Assembly (NCBI RefSeq): GCF_946885725.1
Contig: NZ_CAMPGZ010000048.1
Span: 1-22,043 of the forward strand
DNA: 22,043 nt
From: an uncultured Nocardioides sp.
GTDB lineage: Bacteria > Actinomycetota > Actinomycetes > Propionibacteriales > Nocardioidaceae
Direction of reading: 5' to 3'
Positions 6,550 through 14,521 of the stretch are shown here, piece by piece. Made by a program: the position numbers and the translations under genes. Under the pieces are notes generated by a model. The model did no database searches and had not been told where the DNA came from. It worked only from the letters and a program-made list of their open reading frames with translations. The first letter of the stretch is position 1. Each line of letters begins with the position of its first letter.

Positions 6550-7614
6550 ATGCAGTCAGAGGAGCTTGCCGAACGCATCTTCATGTCGACGTTGGGTGCC
6601 GCGGAGATGGTCAGCGTGCACCTGTGCGAGCAGCTGGGGGTCTACCAGTTCCTGCACGACCACGGTCCCGCCACGGAGGCCGACGTGGCGAAGGCTTGCG
6701 GGATCGCACAGCGCTACGCGCGCGAGTTCCTGGAGCAGCAGGCGGTGGCCGGGTTCCTGACCACCGACGACGCCGACCTGCCCGCCGAGGAGCGTCGCTA
6801 CGAGCTGCCCCGTGAGCACGTGCCCGTGCTCATCGACAAGCACCACGTGCTGCACGCCGCGCCGTTCCCCCGGCTGTTCACCGCGGCAGCGCTGCAGGTG
6901 CCGGCGCTGCTCGAGGCGTACCGCACCGGCGGTGGTGTCCCCTGGAGCGCGTACGGCGAGTGGATGCGGACCGCGCAGGCGGAGGCGAACCGGCCGCTGT
7001 TCCTGGGGCCGCTGGGCACCGAGATGTTGCCGACGCTGTCCGACGTACACCAGCGGCTGACCGACGGCGGCACGGTCGCGGACATCGGCTGCGGCGACGG
7101 CTGGTCGTCGATCGGTATCGCCCGTGCCTACCCGCAGACGCGGGTGGACGGGTACGACGTCGACGCCGCCTCGATCGACGCGGCACGGCGCAACGCCAAG
7201 GAGTACGGCGTGGACGACCGGGTCACCTTCGCGCTCGTCGACGGCGCGTCGGTGCAGACGGACAAGCGCTACGACCTGGTCACGTTCTTCGAGTGCGTGC
7301 ACGACATGCCCGACCCGGTGAGCGTGCTCGCCGGTGCCCGGCGGATCGTCGCGGACGAGGGGACCGTGCTGGTGATGGACGAGAAGGTGGGCGAGAAGTT
7401 CACCGTGCCCTGCGACGAGATCGAGCGGATGATGTACGCCTACTCGTTCCTCGTCTGCCTGCCCGACGGGATGTCCCACCCCGACTCCGCGGGCACGGGG
7501 ACGGTGATGCGGCCGGCGACGCTGGAGAAGTACGCGACCGAGGCGGGGTACACCGGCCTTGACGTGCTCCCGATCGAGCACGACTTCTTCCGGTTCTACC
7601 GGCTCCAGCACTGA
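6550..7614 (+). CDS. Class I SAM-dependent methyltransferase with N-terminal winged-helix-like domain
   Basis: 354 residues. The N-terminal third (about 15-90) is a helical winged-helix-type dimerisation region as in many small-molecule methyltransferases ([23 protein letters not shown]). The Rossmann methyltransferase core follows: motif [13 protein letters not shown] at 176-187, acidic Asp203/Asp205 in [13 protein letters not shown] as motif II, and [11 protein letters not shown] as the motif IV region. It should transfer a methyl group from SAM to a small molecule; the substrate is not apparent. The ATG has a strong GGGAGGAG ribosome binding site. It is divergent from tetR and followed by a hairpin at 7615-7630, which suggests a separate transcript from the carboxylase operon. 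Its placement between repressor and target makes control by the same TetR possible. Confidence 0.85.
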   Translation: MQSEELAERIFMSTLGAAEMVSVHLCEQLGVYQFLHDHGPATEADVAKACGIAQRYAREFLEQQAVAGFLTTDDADLPAEERRYELPREHVPVLIDKHHVLHAAPFPRLFTAAALQVPALLEAYRTGGGVPWSAYGEWMRTAQAEANRPLFLGPLGTEMLPTLSDVHQRLTDGGTVADIGCGDGWSSIGIARAYPQTRVDGYDVDAASIDAARRNAKEYGVDDRVTFALVDGASVQTDKRYDLVTFFECVHDMPDPVSVLAGARRIVADEGTVLVMDEKVGEKFTVPCDEIERMMYAYSFLVCLPDGMSHPDSAGTGTVMRPATLEKYATEAGYTGLDVLPIEHDFFRFYRLQH

Positions 7615-7630
7615 CCCGGCACCAGCCGGG
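7615..7630 (+). terminator. Hairpin directly after the methyltransferase stop
   Basis: CCCGGC (7615-7620) and GCCGGG (7625-7630) pair perfectly around ACCA, beginning at the base after the TGA. There is no T tract, as is often the case for high-GC terminators, so efficiency is uncertain. It would separate the methyltransferase transcript from the accD1 promoter 25 nt downstream. Confidence 0.5.
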
Positions 7631-7654
7631 CGGGTCCGGCGGGTGTGGACGGGC

Positions 7655-7676
7655 GAGGTTAACGGTTGCTAACCTC
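7655..7676 (+). promoter_or_regulatory. Operator and leaderless promoter of the carboxylase operon
   Basis: GAGGTTA (7655-7661) and TAACCTC (7670-7676) are perfect inverted arms with an eight-base spacer. Read in the tetR operator register, GGTTAACG (7657-7664), GT, TGCTAACC (7667-7674) matches at 6 of 8 pairs. The right arm contains TAACCT (7670-7675), the same -10 hexamer as tetR, ending seven bases before the accD1 ATG at 7683. No Shine-Dalgarno is present. A repressor bound here would cover the -10 box and transcription start. Confidence 0.65.
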
Positions 7677-7682
7677 CCTCGC

Positions 7683-9293
7683 ATGGCCACCGAGATGCGT
7701 GCGCTCGTCGACGACCTGCGCGAACGGCTCGCGACGGCGCGGCTCGGCGGCAGCGAGTCCGCGCGCAAGAAGCACCTCGACCGCGGCAAGCTGCTCGTCC
7801 GGGACCGCGTCGACCGGCTGCTCGACCCCGGGAGCCCGTTCCTCGAGCTCAGCCCGCTGGCCGCGACGGGCATGTACGACGACGCCGTACCGTCCGCCGG
7901 CATCGTCACCGGCATCGGGCGGGTCAGCGGCCGCGAGGTGGTCGTCGTCGCCAACGACGCGACGGTCAAGGGCGGGACGTACTACCCGATCACGGTCAAG
8001 AAGCACCTGCGCGCGCAGGAGGTGGCCCGCGCCAACCGGCTGCCGTGCGTGTACCTCGTCGACAGCGGCGGGGCGTTCCTGCCGATGCAGGACGAGGTGT
8101 TCCCCGACAAGGAGCACTTCGGCCGGATCTTCTTCAACCAGGCCAACCTGTCCGCGCAGGGCATCCCGCAGGTCGCCGCGGTGATGGGGTCGTGCACCGC
8201 CGGCGGCGCCTACGTCCCGGCGATGTCCGACGAGACCGTCATCGTCAAGGAGCAGGGCACGATCTTCCTCGGCGGCCCGCCCCTGGTGAAGGCCGCGACC
8301 GGTGAGGTCGTCACCGCCGAGGAGCTCGGTGGCGGTGACGTGCACGCCCGGAAGTCGGGCGTCGTGGACCACCTCGCCGACGACGACGCCCACGCGCTGC
8401 GCATCCTCCGGAGCATCGTCGGCACGTTCGAGCCCCCGTCGATTGGTCACGAACCGCATGGTTCGGCGCCGGTTTCTTGCGGTTGGGGACCAAACCGCAA
8501 CGCCCGGCCCCCGGCCGAGGTCGAGGAGCCGCTCGAGGACCCCGAGGGCCTGTACGACGTCGTGCCGACCGACTCGCGCACGCCGTACGACGTCCGGGAG
8601 GTCATCCGCCGGGTCGTCGACGCCAGCCGGTTCCACGAGTTCAAGGCGTTGTACGGCGAGACGCTGGTGTGCGGCTTCGCCAAGATCTGGGGCTACGACG
8701 TCGGGATCGTCGCCAACAACGGGATCCTGTTCAGCGAGTCGTCGCTGAAGGGCGCGCACTTCATCGAGCTGTGCAACCAGCGCGGCATCCCGCTGGTCTT
8801 CCTGCAGAACATCACCGGCTTCATGGTCGGCAAGGAGTACGAGAACGGCGGCATCGCGCGCGACGGCGCCAAGCTCGTCACCGCGGTCGCCTGCTCGGTG
8901 GTGCCGAAGTTCACCGTGGTCATCGGCGGCTCGTTCGGCGCCGGCAACTACGGCATGTGCGGCCGCGCCTACGACCCGCGCTTCCTGTGGATGTGGCCCA
9001 ACGCCCGCATCTCGGTGATGGGCGGCGAGCAGGCCGCGTCGGTGCTCGCGACCGTCCGCCGCGACGGCCTCGAGGCGCGCGGCGAGACCTGGACGGCCGA
9101 GGAGGAGGAGGCGTTCAAGGCGCCGATCCGCGAGCAGTACGAGACGCAGGGCTCGCCGTACTACTCCACCGCCCGGCTCTGGGACGACGGCGTCATCGAC
9201 CCCGTCGACACCCGCCGCGTGCTGGGCATGGGCCTCGCGGTCGCCGCGCACGCGCCGGTGCCCGAGCCCTCCTACGGCGTCTTCCGGATGTAA
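7683..9293 (+). CDS. accD1: Acyl-CoA carboxylase beta subunit, probably 3-methylcrotonyl-CoA carboxylase
   Basis: 536 residues. This carboxyltransferase moves CO2 from biotin to 3-methylcrotonyl-CoA in leucine breakdown. Both crotonase-like halves are present: the N half with [14 protein letters not shown] and [16 protein letters not shown], the C half with [50 protein letters not shown] and [32 protein letters not shown]. The last blocks are very close to mycobacterial AccD1 and mammalian MCCB rather than propionyl-CoA carboxylases. Residues 254-273, in the linker between the halves, are encoded by a double-hairpin element (8441-8500) and look foreign. The start is a leaderless ATG at 7683 in an operator. 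The alpha subunit gene follows 10 nt after the stop. The neighbouring HMG-CoA lyase supports the methylcrotonyl assignment. Confidence 0.93.
   Translation: MATEMRALVDDLRERLATARLGGSESARKKHLDRGKLLVRDRVDRLLDPGSPFLELSPLAATGMYDDAVPSAGIVTGIGRVSGREVVVVANDATVKGGTYYPITVKKHLRAQEVARANRLPCVYLVDSGGAFLPMQDEVFPDKEHFGRIFFNQANLSAQGIPQVAAVMGSCTAGGAYVPAMSDETVIVKEQGTIFLGGPPLVKAATGEVVTAEELGGGDVHARKSGVVDHLADDDAHALRILRSIVGTFEPPSIGHEPHGSAPVSCGWGPNRNARPPAEVEEPLEDPEGLYDVVPTDSRTPYDVREVIRRVVDASRFHEFKALYGETLVCGFAKIWGYDVGIVANNGILFSESSLKGAHFIELCNQRGIPLVFLQNITGFMVGKEYENGGIARDGAKLVTAVACSVVPKFTVVIGGSFGAGNYGMCGRAYDPRFLWMWPNARISVMGGEQAASVLATVRRDGLEARGETWTAEEEEAFKAPIREQYETQGSPYYSTARLWDDGVIDPVDTRRVLGMGLAVAAHAPVPEPSYGVFRM
8441..8500. 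repeat. Double-hairpin palindromic element inserted in frame in accD1
   Basis: Two consecutive perfect hairpins: CGAACC (8450-8455) with GGTTCG (8460-8465), and TTGCGGTT (8477-8484) with AACCGCAA (8493-8500). Outer arms TTGGTC (8443-8448) and GACCAA (8488-8493) also pair. The stretch is visibly poorer in GC and in third-position G/C than the gene around it. It is read through in frame as I254 to N273 ([20 protein letters not shown]). The linker from SIV to LYDVVP is longer than I recall for AccD1 homologues. The features fit a REP- or RPE-like palindromic insertion tolerated in an interdomain linker. Confidence 0.7.
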
Positions 9294-9303
9294 GGGGATC
9301 CCA

Positions 9304-11196
9304 GTGTTCGAGTCCGTCCTCGTCGCCAACCGCGGCGAGATCGCGCTGCGGGTGATCCGCACCTGCCGCCGCCTCGGCGTGCGCAGCGTCGCGCTGTTCA
9401 CCGATCTCGACGCGTCCGCGCCGCACGTCCGCGAGGCCGACGACGCCGTCCGCGTCCCGTCGTACCTCGACGTCGACGCCGTCGTGCAGGCGGCCGTCGA
9501 GACCGGCGCGCAGGCGGTGCACCCCGGCTACGGCTTCCTGTCGGAGCGGGCGCCGTTCGCCCGCGCGCTCGACAAGGCCGGGATCACCCTGGTCGGCCCG
9601 TCCGCCGAGGTGATGGACGCGATGGGCCGCAAGGACGCCGCGCGCGAGATCGCCGTCGCGGCCGGTGTCCCGGTCGTGCCGCAGGGCGACCAGGCGGCCT
9701 TCCCGATCCTGGTCAAGGCCGCCGCCGGCGGTGGCGGCAAGGGCATGCGGGTCGTCCGGTCCGCCGAGGAGTACGACGAAGCCGTCGCCGCCGCGAAGCG
9801 GGAGGCGGCCGCGGCGTTCGGCGACGACACGATCCTCGTGGAGAAGTACGTCGAGCGCGGCCGGCACGTCGAGGTGCAGGTGCTCGCCGACACGCACGGC
9901 ACCGTGCTGCACCTGTTCGAGCGCGACTGCTCCACCCAGCGCCGGCACCAGAAGGTGCTGGAGGAGGCGCCCGCGCCGACCATCGACGCCGCGCAGCGCG
10001 AGGCGATCACGTCCTCGGCGGTAGCGCTGGCCCGCGAGGTCGGCTACACCAACGCCGGCACCGTCGAGTTCCTGCTCGACGACGTGACCGGCGACTTCTA
10101 CTTCCTGGAGATGAACACCCGGCTCCAGGTCGAGCACCCCGTCACCGAGATGGTGGCGCTCGTCAACGGCCGCAGCCTCGACCTGGTGGAGCACCAGCTG
10201 CGGGTCGCGGCGGGCGAGCCGCTGTCGTTCGCGCAGGACGACGTGGTGCTGACCGGGCACGCGATCGAGGCCCGGGTCTACGCCGAGGACTCGTTCGGCG
10301 GCTTCCTCCCGCAGGCCGGGCGCACGGAGATCGTGCGCTGGCCGGACCGGCACGGCCACGCCCGCGTGGACCACGCCCTCGAGGACGGCCAGGTCGTGTC
10401 GACGGCGTACGACCCGATGCTCGGCAAGGTGATCGTGCACGGCGAGACCCGCGAGGCCGCCCGGCAGGCGCTGGTGCGGGCGCTCGACGAGACCGCGGTG
10501 CTGGGGCTCACCACCAACACCGGCTTCCTGCGCGCGCTGGTCGCGGGCGACGAGTTCCGCGACGCGACGATCCACACCGCCTGGCTCGACACCGCCACGA
10601 TCGAGCCGCCGAGCGAGGACGTCGCCCGCACCATCGCGGCCTGGGTCGACGGCGCCGTGCTCACCGGCGGCGCCCCGCACCCCTTCCAGCTCGACGGCTG
10701 GCGGCACGGCGGCACGCCGGCGCCGGTCGTGGTCGACCTCGACCGCCCGCTGAAGGTCGTCCGCGAGGGCGGCGGCCGCGGCACGGTCGACGGCGTCCGG
10801 GTCGCGCAGGTGTCCGCGGAGCGCCACGAGGTCGTCGCGTTCGTCGACGGCACCCGGCACAGCGCCGTCGTCAACAGCGGCGCCCACGGCGTCGAGGTCG
10901 TGCACCGCGGGCAGCGGTTCGTGTTCACCCGGCCTGACCCGTTCGCCGACCCGGTCGCCGACGCGGGCGACGGCACGATCGCCGCGCCGATGCCCGGCAC
11001 CGTGCTCGACGTCCGCGTCGCCGAGGGTCAGCAGGTCGCCGAGGGCGACGTGCTCGGGGTGATGGAGGCGATGAAGATGGAGCTGTCGCTGAAGGCGCCG
11101 CTCGCCGGCACCGTGACGACCGTCGGCGCCGCGATGGGCGAACAGGTTGCCCTCGGCGCGGTGCTGTTCGTCGTGGAGGGAGAGGCCGATGCGTAG
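9304..11196 (+). CDS. accA1: Biotin-dependent acyl-CoA carboxylase alpha subunit (biotin carboxylase + BCCP)
   Basis: 630 residues. The biotin carboxylase part begins FESVLVANRGEIALRVIRTCRRLG, has the ATP-grasp glycine-rich loop VKAAAGGGGKGMRVV (about 138-152), a HVEVQVLAD block, and the active-site segment FLEMNTRLQVEHPVTE. A middle BT-like region (about 450-550) precedes the C-terminal biotin carboxyl carrier domain with the biotinylated Lys591 in EAMKMELS. It carboxylates its own biotin with ATP and bicarbonate and hands it to the beta subunit. GTG at 9304 is the start, with AAGGGGA upstream; it is 10 nt from the accD1 stop. The 3' end overlaps the HMG-CoA lyase start by eight bases. The partner and the next gene indicate leucine catabolism, though such alpha subunits can serve other carboxylases. 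Confidence 0.94.
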   Translation: MFESVLVANRGEIALRVIRTCRRLGVRSVALFTDLDASAPHVREADDAVRVPSYLDVDAVVQAAVETGAQAVHPGYGFLSERAPFARALDKAGITLVGPSAEVMDAMGRKDAAREIAVAAGVPVVPQGDQAAFPILVKAAAGGGGKGMRVVRSAEEYDEAVAAAKREAAAAFGDDTILVEKYVERGRHVEVQVLADTHGTVLHLFERDCSTQRRHQKVLEEAPAPTIDAAQREAITSSAVALAREVGYTNAGTVEFLLDDVTGDFYFLEMNTRLQVEHPVTEMVALVNGRSLDLVEHQLRVAAGEPLSFAQDDVVLTGHAIEARVYAEDSFGGFLPQAGRTEIVRWPDRHGHARVDHALEDGQVVSTAYDPMLGKVIVHGETREAARQALVRALDETAVLGLTTNTGFLRALVAGDEFRDATIHTAWLDTATIEPPSEDVARTIAAWVDGAVLTGGAPHPFQLDGWRHGGTPAPVVVDLDRPLKVVREGGGRGTVDGVRVAQVSAERHEVVAFVDGTRHSAVVNSGAHGVEVVHRGQRFVFTRPDPFADPVADAGDGTIAAPMPGTVLDVRVAEGQQVAEGDVLGVMEAMKMELSLKAPLAGTVTTVGAAMGEQVALGAVLFVVEGEADA

Positions 11197-12121
11197 CCCG
11201 CAGCTCGTCCGCGACCCGTCGCTGCCCGAGCGCGTCACGATCTACGAGGTCGGCCCGCGCGACGGGCTGCAGAACGAGTCCGCCGTCGTACCCGTCGAGA
11301 CCAAGGCCGCGTTCGTCAAGCGGCTCGTCGAGGCCGGGCTGCCGGTCGTCGAGGCCACGTCGTTCGTGCACCCGCGCTGGGTGCCGCAGCTCGCCGACGC
11401 CGCCGAGCTCGTCGACCGTCTCGTCGAGGACCTCGGTGACACCGCCCGCGAGATGCCGGTGCTGGTGCCCAACGAGCGCGGCCTCGACCGCGCGATCGAG
11501 AAGGGCATGCGGCACATCGCGATCTTCGGCAGCGCCACGGAGACGTTCGCGCAGAAGAACCTGAACCGGTCGCTCGACGAGCAGTTCGCGATGTTCGAGC
11601 CGACCGTGGCCCGAGCCCGTGAGGCCGGGCTCGACGTCCGCGCGTACGTCTCGATGTGCTTCGGCGACCCCTGGGAGGGCGACGTACCCGTCGAGCAGGT
11701 CGTCTCTGTCGGCAAGCGCCTCTTCGACCTGGGCGCGTCCCAGCTCTCGCTCGGCGACACCATCGGCGTCGGCACGCCCGGCCACGTCGTCGCGCTGCTC
11801 GACGCGTTCAACGCCGCCGGCCTCGCCGACGACGTACTCGCGATGCACTTCCACGACACCTACGGCCAGGCGCTCTCCAACGCCATGACCGCGCTGCGCC
11901 ACGGCGTCACGACGTTCGACGCCTCCGCCGGCGGCCTCGGCGGCTGCCCGTACGCCGAGAGCGCCACCGGCAACCTCGCCACCGAGGACCTGGTCTGGAT
12001 GCTGCACGGCCTCGGCATCGGGACCGGCGTCGACCTCGGACGCCTGGTCGCCACGAGCGTCTGGATGGCCGGCGAGCTCGGCCGCCCCAGCCCGTCCCGG
12101 GTCGTGCAGGCGCTGGCCTAG
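11189..12121 (+). CDS. mvaB: Hydroxymethylglutaryl-CoA lyase
   Basis: 310 residues of the HMG-CoA lyase/DRE-TIM family, which splits HMG-CoA into acetoacetate and acetyl-CoA, the last step of leucine breakdown. The signature parts are present: EVGPRDGLQNE with Arg24 and Asp25, VVEATSFVHPRWVPQ, the metal ligands His220 and His222 in MHFHDTYG, and the flexible loop GGLGGCPYAESATGN with Cys253. The ATG at 11189 is chosen because GGAGGGAGAGG lies directly upstream and the product begins at the usual place; an in-frame ATG at 11147 would run 42 bases into the alpha-subunit gene. Stop and start overlap as ATGCGTAG, which implies translational coupling. The enoyl-CoA hydratase and isovaleryl-CoA dehydrogenase usually near such operons are not in this window. 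Confidence 0.95.
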   Translation: MRSPQLVRDPSLPERVTIYEVGPRDGLQNESAVVPVETKAAFVKRLVEAGLPVVEATSFVHPRWVPQLADAAELVDRLVEDLGDTAREMPVLVPNERGLDRAIEKGMRHIAIFGSATETFAQKNLNRSLDEQFAMFEPTVARAREAGLDVRAYVSMCFGDPWEGDVPVEQVVSVGKRLFDLGASQLSLGDTIGVGTPGHVVALLDAFNAAGLADDVLAMHFHDTYGQALSNAMTALRHGVTTFDASAGGLGGCPYAESATGNLATEDLVWMLHGLGIGTGVDLGRLVATSVWMAGELGRPSPSRVVQALA

Positions 12122-12127
12122 CCGGAA

Positions 12128-12201
12128 CATGTAAAGCGGAGTTATTGCGGGTACGCAGCACGCTCGGCGCGCTCGGAGTCGCATTAACACCGCTTTACAT
12201 G
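12128..12201. repeat. 74-bp inverted repeat, MITE-like or terminator
   Basis: Two 22-base arms (12128-12149 and 12180-12201) are inverted repeats with 20 of 22 positions matching, including a perfect outer 12 bp CATGTAAAGCGG/CCGCTTTACATG. A 30-base spacer holds GCTCGG twice. The arms are much richer in A and T than the surroundings. It starts 7 nt after the carboxylase operon stop and ends 31 nt before the first sulfotransferase gene. The size, arm length and composition suit a small non-autonomous mobile repeat; it could also end transcription of the operon. No target-site duplication is obvious. Confidence 0.75.
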
Positions 12202-12219
12202 AGGGTTCGGGCCGACTGG

Positions 12220-12225
12220 CAGAAT
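12220..12225 (+). promoter_or_regulatory. Putative -10 box CAGAAT of the sulfotransferase cluster
   Basis: CAGAAT ends seven bases before the ATG at 12233, matching the leaderless geometry seen at accD1 and the aminotransferase. No Shine-Dalgarno is present before this ATG. No convincing -35 box is visible. Confidence 0.35.
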
Positions 12226-12232
12226 CGCCCGC

Positions 12233-13324
12233 ATGACTCGTCGCGTGTACCTCCACGTCGGGGCGCCGAAGACGGGGACGACGTACCTCCAGGACCGGCT
12301 CGCCGCCAACCGCACCGAGCTGGCGAAGCGCGGGGTGCACTACCCGCTGGGGCTGCACGCGAGCCACTTCAAGGCCGCGCTGGACCTGATCGACCTGTCC
12401 TGGGGCGGTCAGCGGGAGGACGCGCGCGGCGAGTGGGACAAGCTCGTCGACCGGGTACGCCGCCACGACGGGACCGTGATCGTCTCCCACGAGATCCTCG
12501 CGGGGGCGCGGCCGCACCAGGTCCGCAAGGCGATGGCCGACTTCGCCGGGTCCGAGGTGCACCTGGTCTACTCCGCCCGCGACCTGGCCCGGCAGATCCC
12601 GGCCGAGTGGCAGGAGGGCATCAAGCACCGGCGGCGCCGGTCGTTCGGCCGGTTCCTCAGCCAGGTCCAGGCCGCCGAACGGCGGAACCCGAAGCTCTGG
12701 TTCTGGAAGGCGCAGGGCCTCCCCGACGTGCTCTCGCGCTGGGGCGAGGGGCTGCCGCCGGAGCGGATCCACCTGGTGACCGTGCCGCAGCCGGGCGCGC
12801 CGCGCGACCTGCTGTGGGAGCGCTACTGCGAGGCGTTCGGCATCGACCCCGCCTGGGCGCCGACCGAGTCCGACCGCGAGAACGTCTCGATCGGCATCGC
12901 CGAGACCGCGCTGCTCCGCAAGCTCAACCGGCGGCTCAAGCGCGCCGGCCTCCCGGGCGACGACTACCGCCGGATCGTCCGCCAGTTGATGGTTCACGAG
13001 ACCCTCGCGCACCGCAAGGACATGACCCGCGCGACCCTCCCGCCGGTCGCGTACCCCTGGGCCGAGGAGGTCGCCGAGGAGTGGATCGAGTGGGTCAAGG
13101 GCTCCGGCATCCACGTCGTCGGTGACGTCGAGGAGCTCCGCCCGGTCCGGCCCGACCCCGACGCGGTCTGGCGCGACCCCGACAAGCCCCGCCGGCGCGA
13201 CGTCGTCGACGCCGCCGTCGACGCGCTGACCGCCGTCATCCTCGAGGCCGCCAGCCGGCCCGACCCGCAGGACCAGCTCTCGGCCAAGATCGGCCGCGCC
13301 GCCCGACGCCTGCGCGGCCAGTGA
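12233..13324 (+). CDS. Sulfotransferase-like P-loop protein (copy 1)
   Basis: 363 residues, apparently cytoplasmic. The N-terminal VYLHVGAPKTGTTYLQDRL (5-23) is the 5'-phosphosulfate-binding loop of PAPS-dependent sulfotransferases, with Lys13, Thr14 and Thr16. HEIL (86-89) and the strand-plus-loop VHLVYSARDLARQIPAEWQE (109-128) form the second cofactor region, with Arg116 as the likely 3'-phosphate ligand. The later part (WFWKAQGLPDVLSRWGEGLPPERIHLVTVPQPGAPRDLLWERY) is shared with the second sulfotransferase downstream. The acceptor is unknown; cell-surface polysaccharide or lipid is typical for clustered copies. It is the first gene of a tight three-gene operon, its stop overlapping the next start as GTGA. 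The C-terminal tail is short, unlike copy 2. Confidence 0.85.
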   Translation: MTRRVYLHVGAPKTGTTYLQDRLAANRTELAKRGVHYPLGLHASHFKAALDLIDLSWGGQREDARGEWDKLVDRVRRHDGTVIVSHEILAGARPHQVRKAMADFAGSEVHLVYSARDLARQIPAEWQEGIKHRRRRSFGRFLSQVQAAERRNPKLWFWKAQGLPDVLSRWGEGLPPERIHLVTVPQPGAPRDLLWERYCEAFGIDPAWAPTESDRENVSIGIAETALLRKLNRRLKRAGLPGDDYRRIVRQLMVHETLAHRKDMTRATLPPVAYPWAEEVAEEWIEWVKGSGIHVVGDVEELRPVRPDPDAVWRDPDKPRRRDVVDAAVDALTAVILEAASRPDPQDQLSAKIGRAARRLRGQ

Positions 13325-14514
13325 GCGACCCCGCCCGCACCTGGGTCGCGCACCTGCGGTCCGGCGGCACCACCCCCTGGGCCACCTGGGTGCGCTCCCC
13401 AAGCTCCGAGGCCGAGCACGTCGGTCCCGTCCCCGGCGCCGCCCAGCTCGAGGTGGTACGGCGTCTCGCCGAGGCCCGGCCGGCGGGGATGGACCGGGCC
13501 GTGTTCGCCGCGCTCGCGGACCGTGCCCTGCGCCGCTCGGGCGTCGGCCGCGGCCAGCAGGACCTGCCGCTGCTCGTCCCCGGAGGCACCACCGCGACGA
13601 GCTCCGTCGGGGCCCCGCCCACCGACCCGGCCGACGTACCCGTCGAGGAGCTGCTGCGGGTCGCCGTCGGCCTGCTCGCCGACCTGCTGATCGCCGCCGG
13701 GCCGCTCCCCGCCCCGGCCCCACCGCGCCGAAGGCTTCTGACGCGCCGCCGGTTCCACTTGGCCGGCGCGCCCGTCACCGTCGACGCCACCCGCACCTCG
13801 CTGGAACAAGCGGGCGCCGGAGAGGGTGGTTGGTCGCCTGAGGTGCTGCTCGTCGCCCGGCCGCTCGACGTCCACCTCGCCGAGGTCTGGACGACCCGCG
13901 TCCAGCACGGCGCGCCCGTGCGGTGGAGCACCTTCGCCGGGAGGTGGGCCCGCCGCGACGTGCTCCCGCCCTCGGCCGACCTGCCCAGGATCGCCGAGCA
14001 CTGGGCGCCACGCGTCGGGCCGTCCCGCGTGCACGTGCTCGTCGAGCCCACGCCGGCCGACGCCGCCCGCGTCCTCGGCCTCCGCAACGCACCGCCGGAG
14101 CGTGAGGGGCAGGAGGTCCACGACCTCGCGCCGTCCGCAACTGACCTGCTGCGACGGCTCAACCGCAGCCTCAACGTGCGGGTCGGCGACGACGTCCGGC
14201 TCGGCCTGCTGCGCCGCGCCCGCGCGGTACTCCCGCAGCGGAAGTCCCAGCCGCTCGCCCTCCCCGAGCAGTGGCGCGACTGGGCCGAGCGGCGAGCCCG
14301 GGAGGTGGCCGACGCCATCCGCGCCGGTGGCTACCCTGTGCACGGCGATCTCGACGGGATCGCTCCCCGCCACGTCGGCGCCGCCGCCCCGCGACGGTCC
14401 GAGGTGCTCTCCTCGGCGCTGCAGGCCTGCCTGACCCTGGCCGCCGTGCCCGCCGAGGGGCCGGCCGAGGCGACGGACGCGGGCGACCGAGCAGGGGTGC
14501 GAGAGGGACGGTGA
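13321..14514 (+). CDS. Degenerate sulfotransferase-like protein lacking the PAPS loop
   Basis: 397 residues, GTG start overlapping the preceding stop by four bases. The first 130 residues are a separate region with TTPWATWV, PGAAQLEVVRRL and a predicted helical part, followed by Pro/Arg-rich sequence. Residues 176-349 can be aligned by eye with both neighbouring sulfotransferases: VLLVARPLDVHLAEVW with the ARDLxRQIPAEW segment, STFAGRW with SFGRFL, LPRIAEHWAPRVGPSRVHVL with LPDVLSRWGEGLPPERIHLV, LLRRLNRSL with LLRKLNRRL, LPEQWRDWAERRAREVADAIRAGGYPVHGDLDGIAP with the C-terminal part ending GDVEELRP. The N-terminal GAPKTGT loop is absent, so it probably does not bind PAPS. It may be a pseudoenzyme that scaffolds or regulates its neighbours. 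I know no established function. Confidence 0.75.
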   Translation: MSDPARTWVAHLRSGGTTPWATWVRSPSSEAEHVGPVPGAAQLEVVRRLAEARPAGMDRAVFAALADRALRRSGVGRGQQDLPLLVPGGTTATSSVGAPPTDPADVPVEELLRVAVGLLADLLIAAGPLPAPAPPRRRLLTRRRFHLAGAPVTVDATRTSLEQAGAGEGGWSPEVLLVARPLDVHLAEVWTTRVQHGAPVRWSTFAGRWARRDVLPPSADLPRIAEHWAPRVGPSRVHVLVEPTPADAARVLGLRNAPPEREGQEVHDLAPSATDLLRRLNRSLNVRVGDDVRLGLLRRARAVLPQRKSQPLALPEQWRDWAERRAREVADAIRAGGYPVHGDLDGIAPRHVGAAAPRRSEVLSSALQACLTLAAVPAEGPAEATDAGDRAGVREGR

Positions 14515-14521
14515 CCCCCAC

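Noticed and set aside
11147..11188. Upstream ATG extension of HMG-CoA lyase
   Set aside because: It would overlap the BCCP domain by 50 bases, has no ribosome binding site and adds a segment absent from the family, while 11189 has a strong site.
9193..11238. 681-codon open frame on the minus strand opposite accA1
   Set aside because: It is the complement of a clearly coding, highly conserved biotin carboxylase frame; its residues are the Arg/Val/Asp/His-rich mix typical of antisense frames in high-GC DNA and show no domain.
10925..13723. 932-codon minus-strand open frame crossing the HMG-CoA lyase and sulfotransferase genes
   Set aside because: It spans several real plus-strand genes and the inverted repeat, has low-complexity composition and no recognisable motif.
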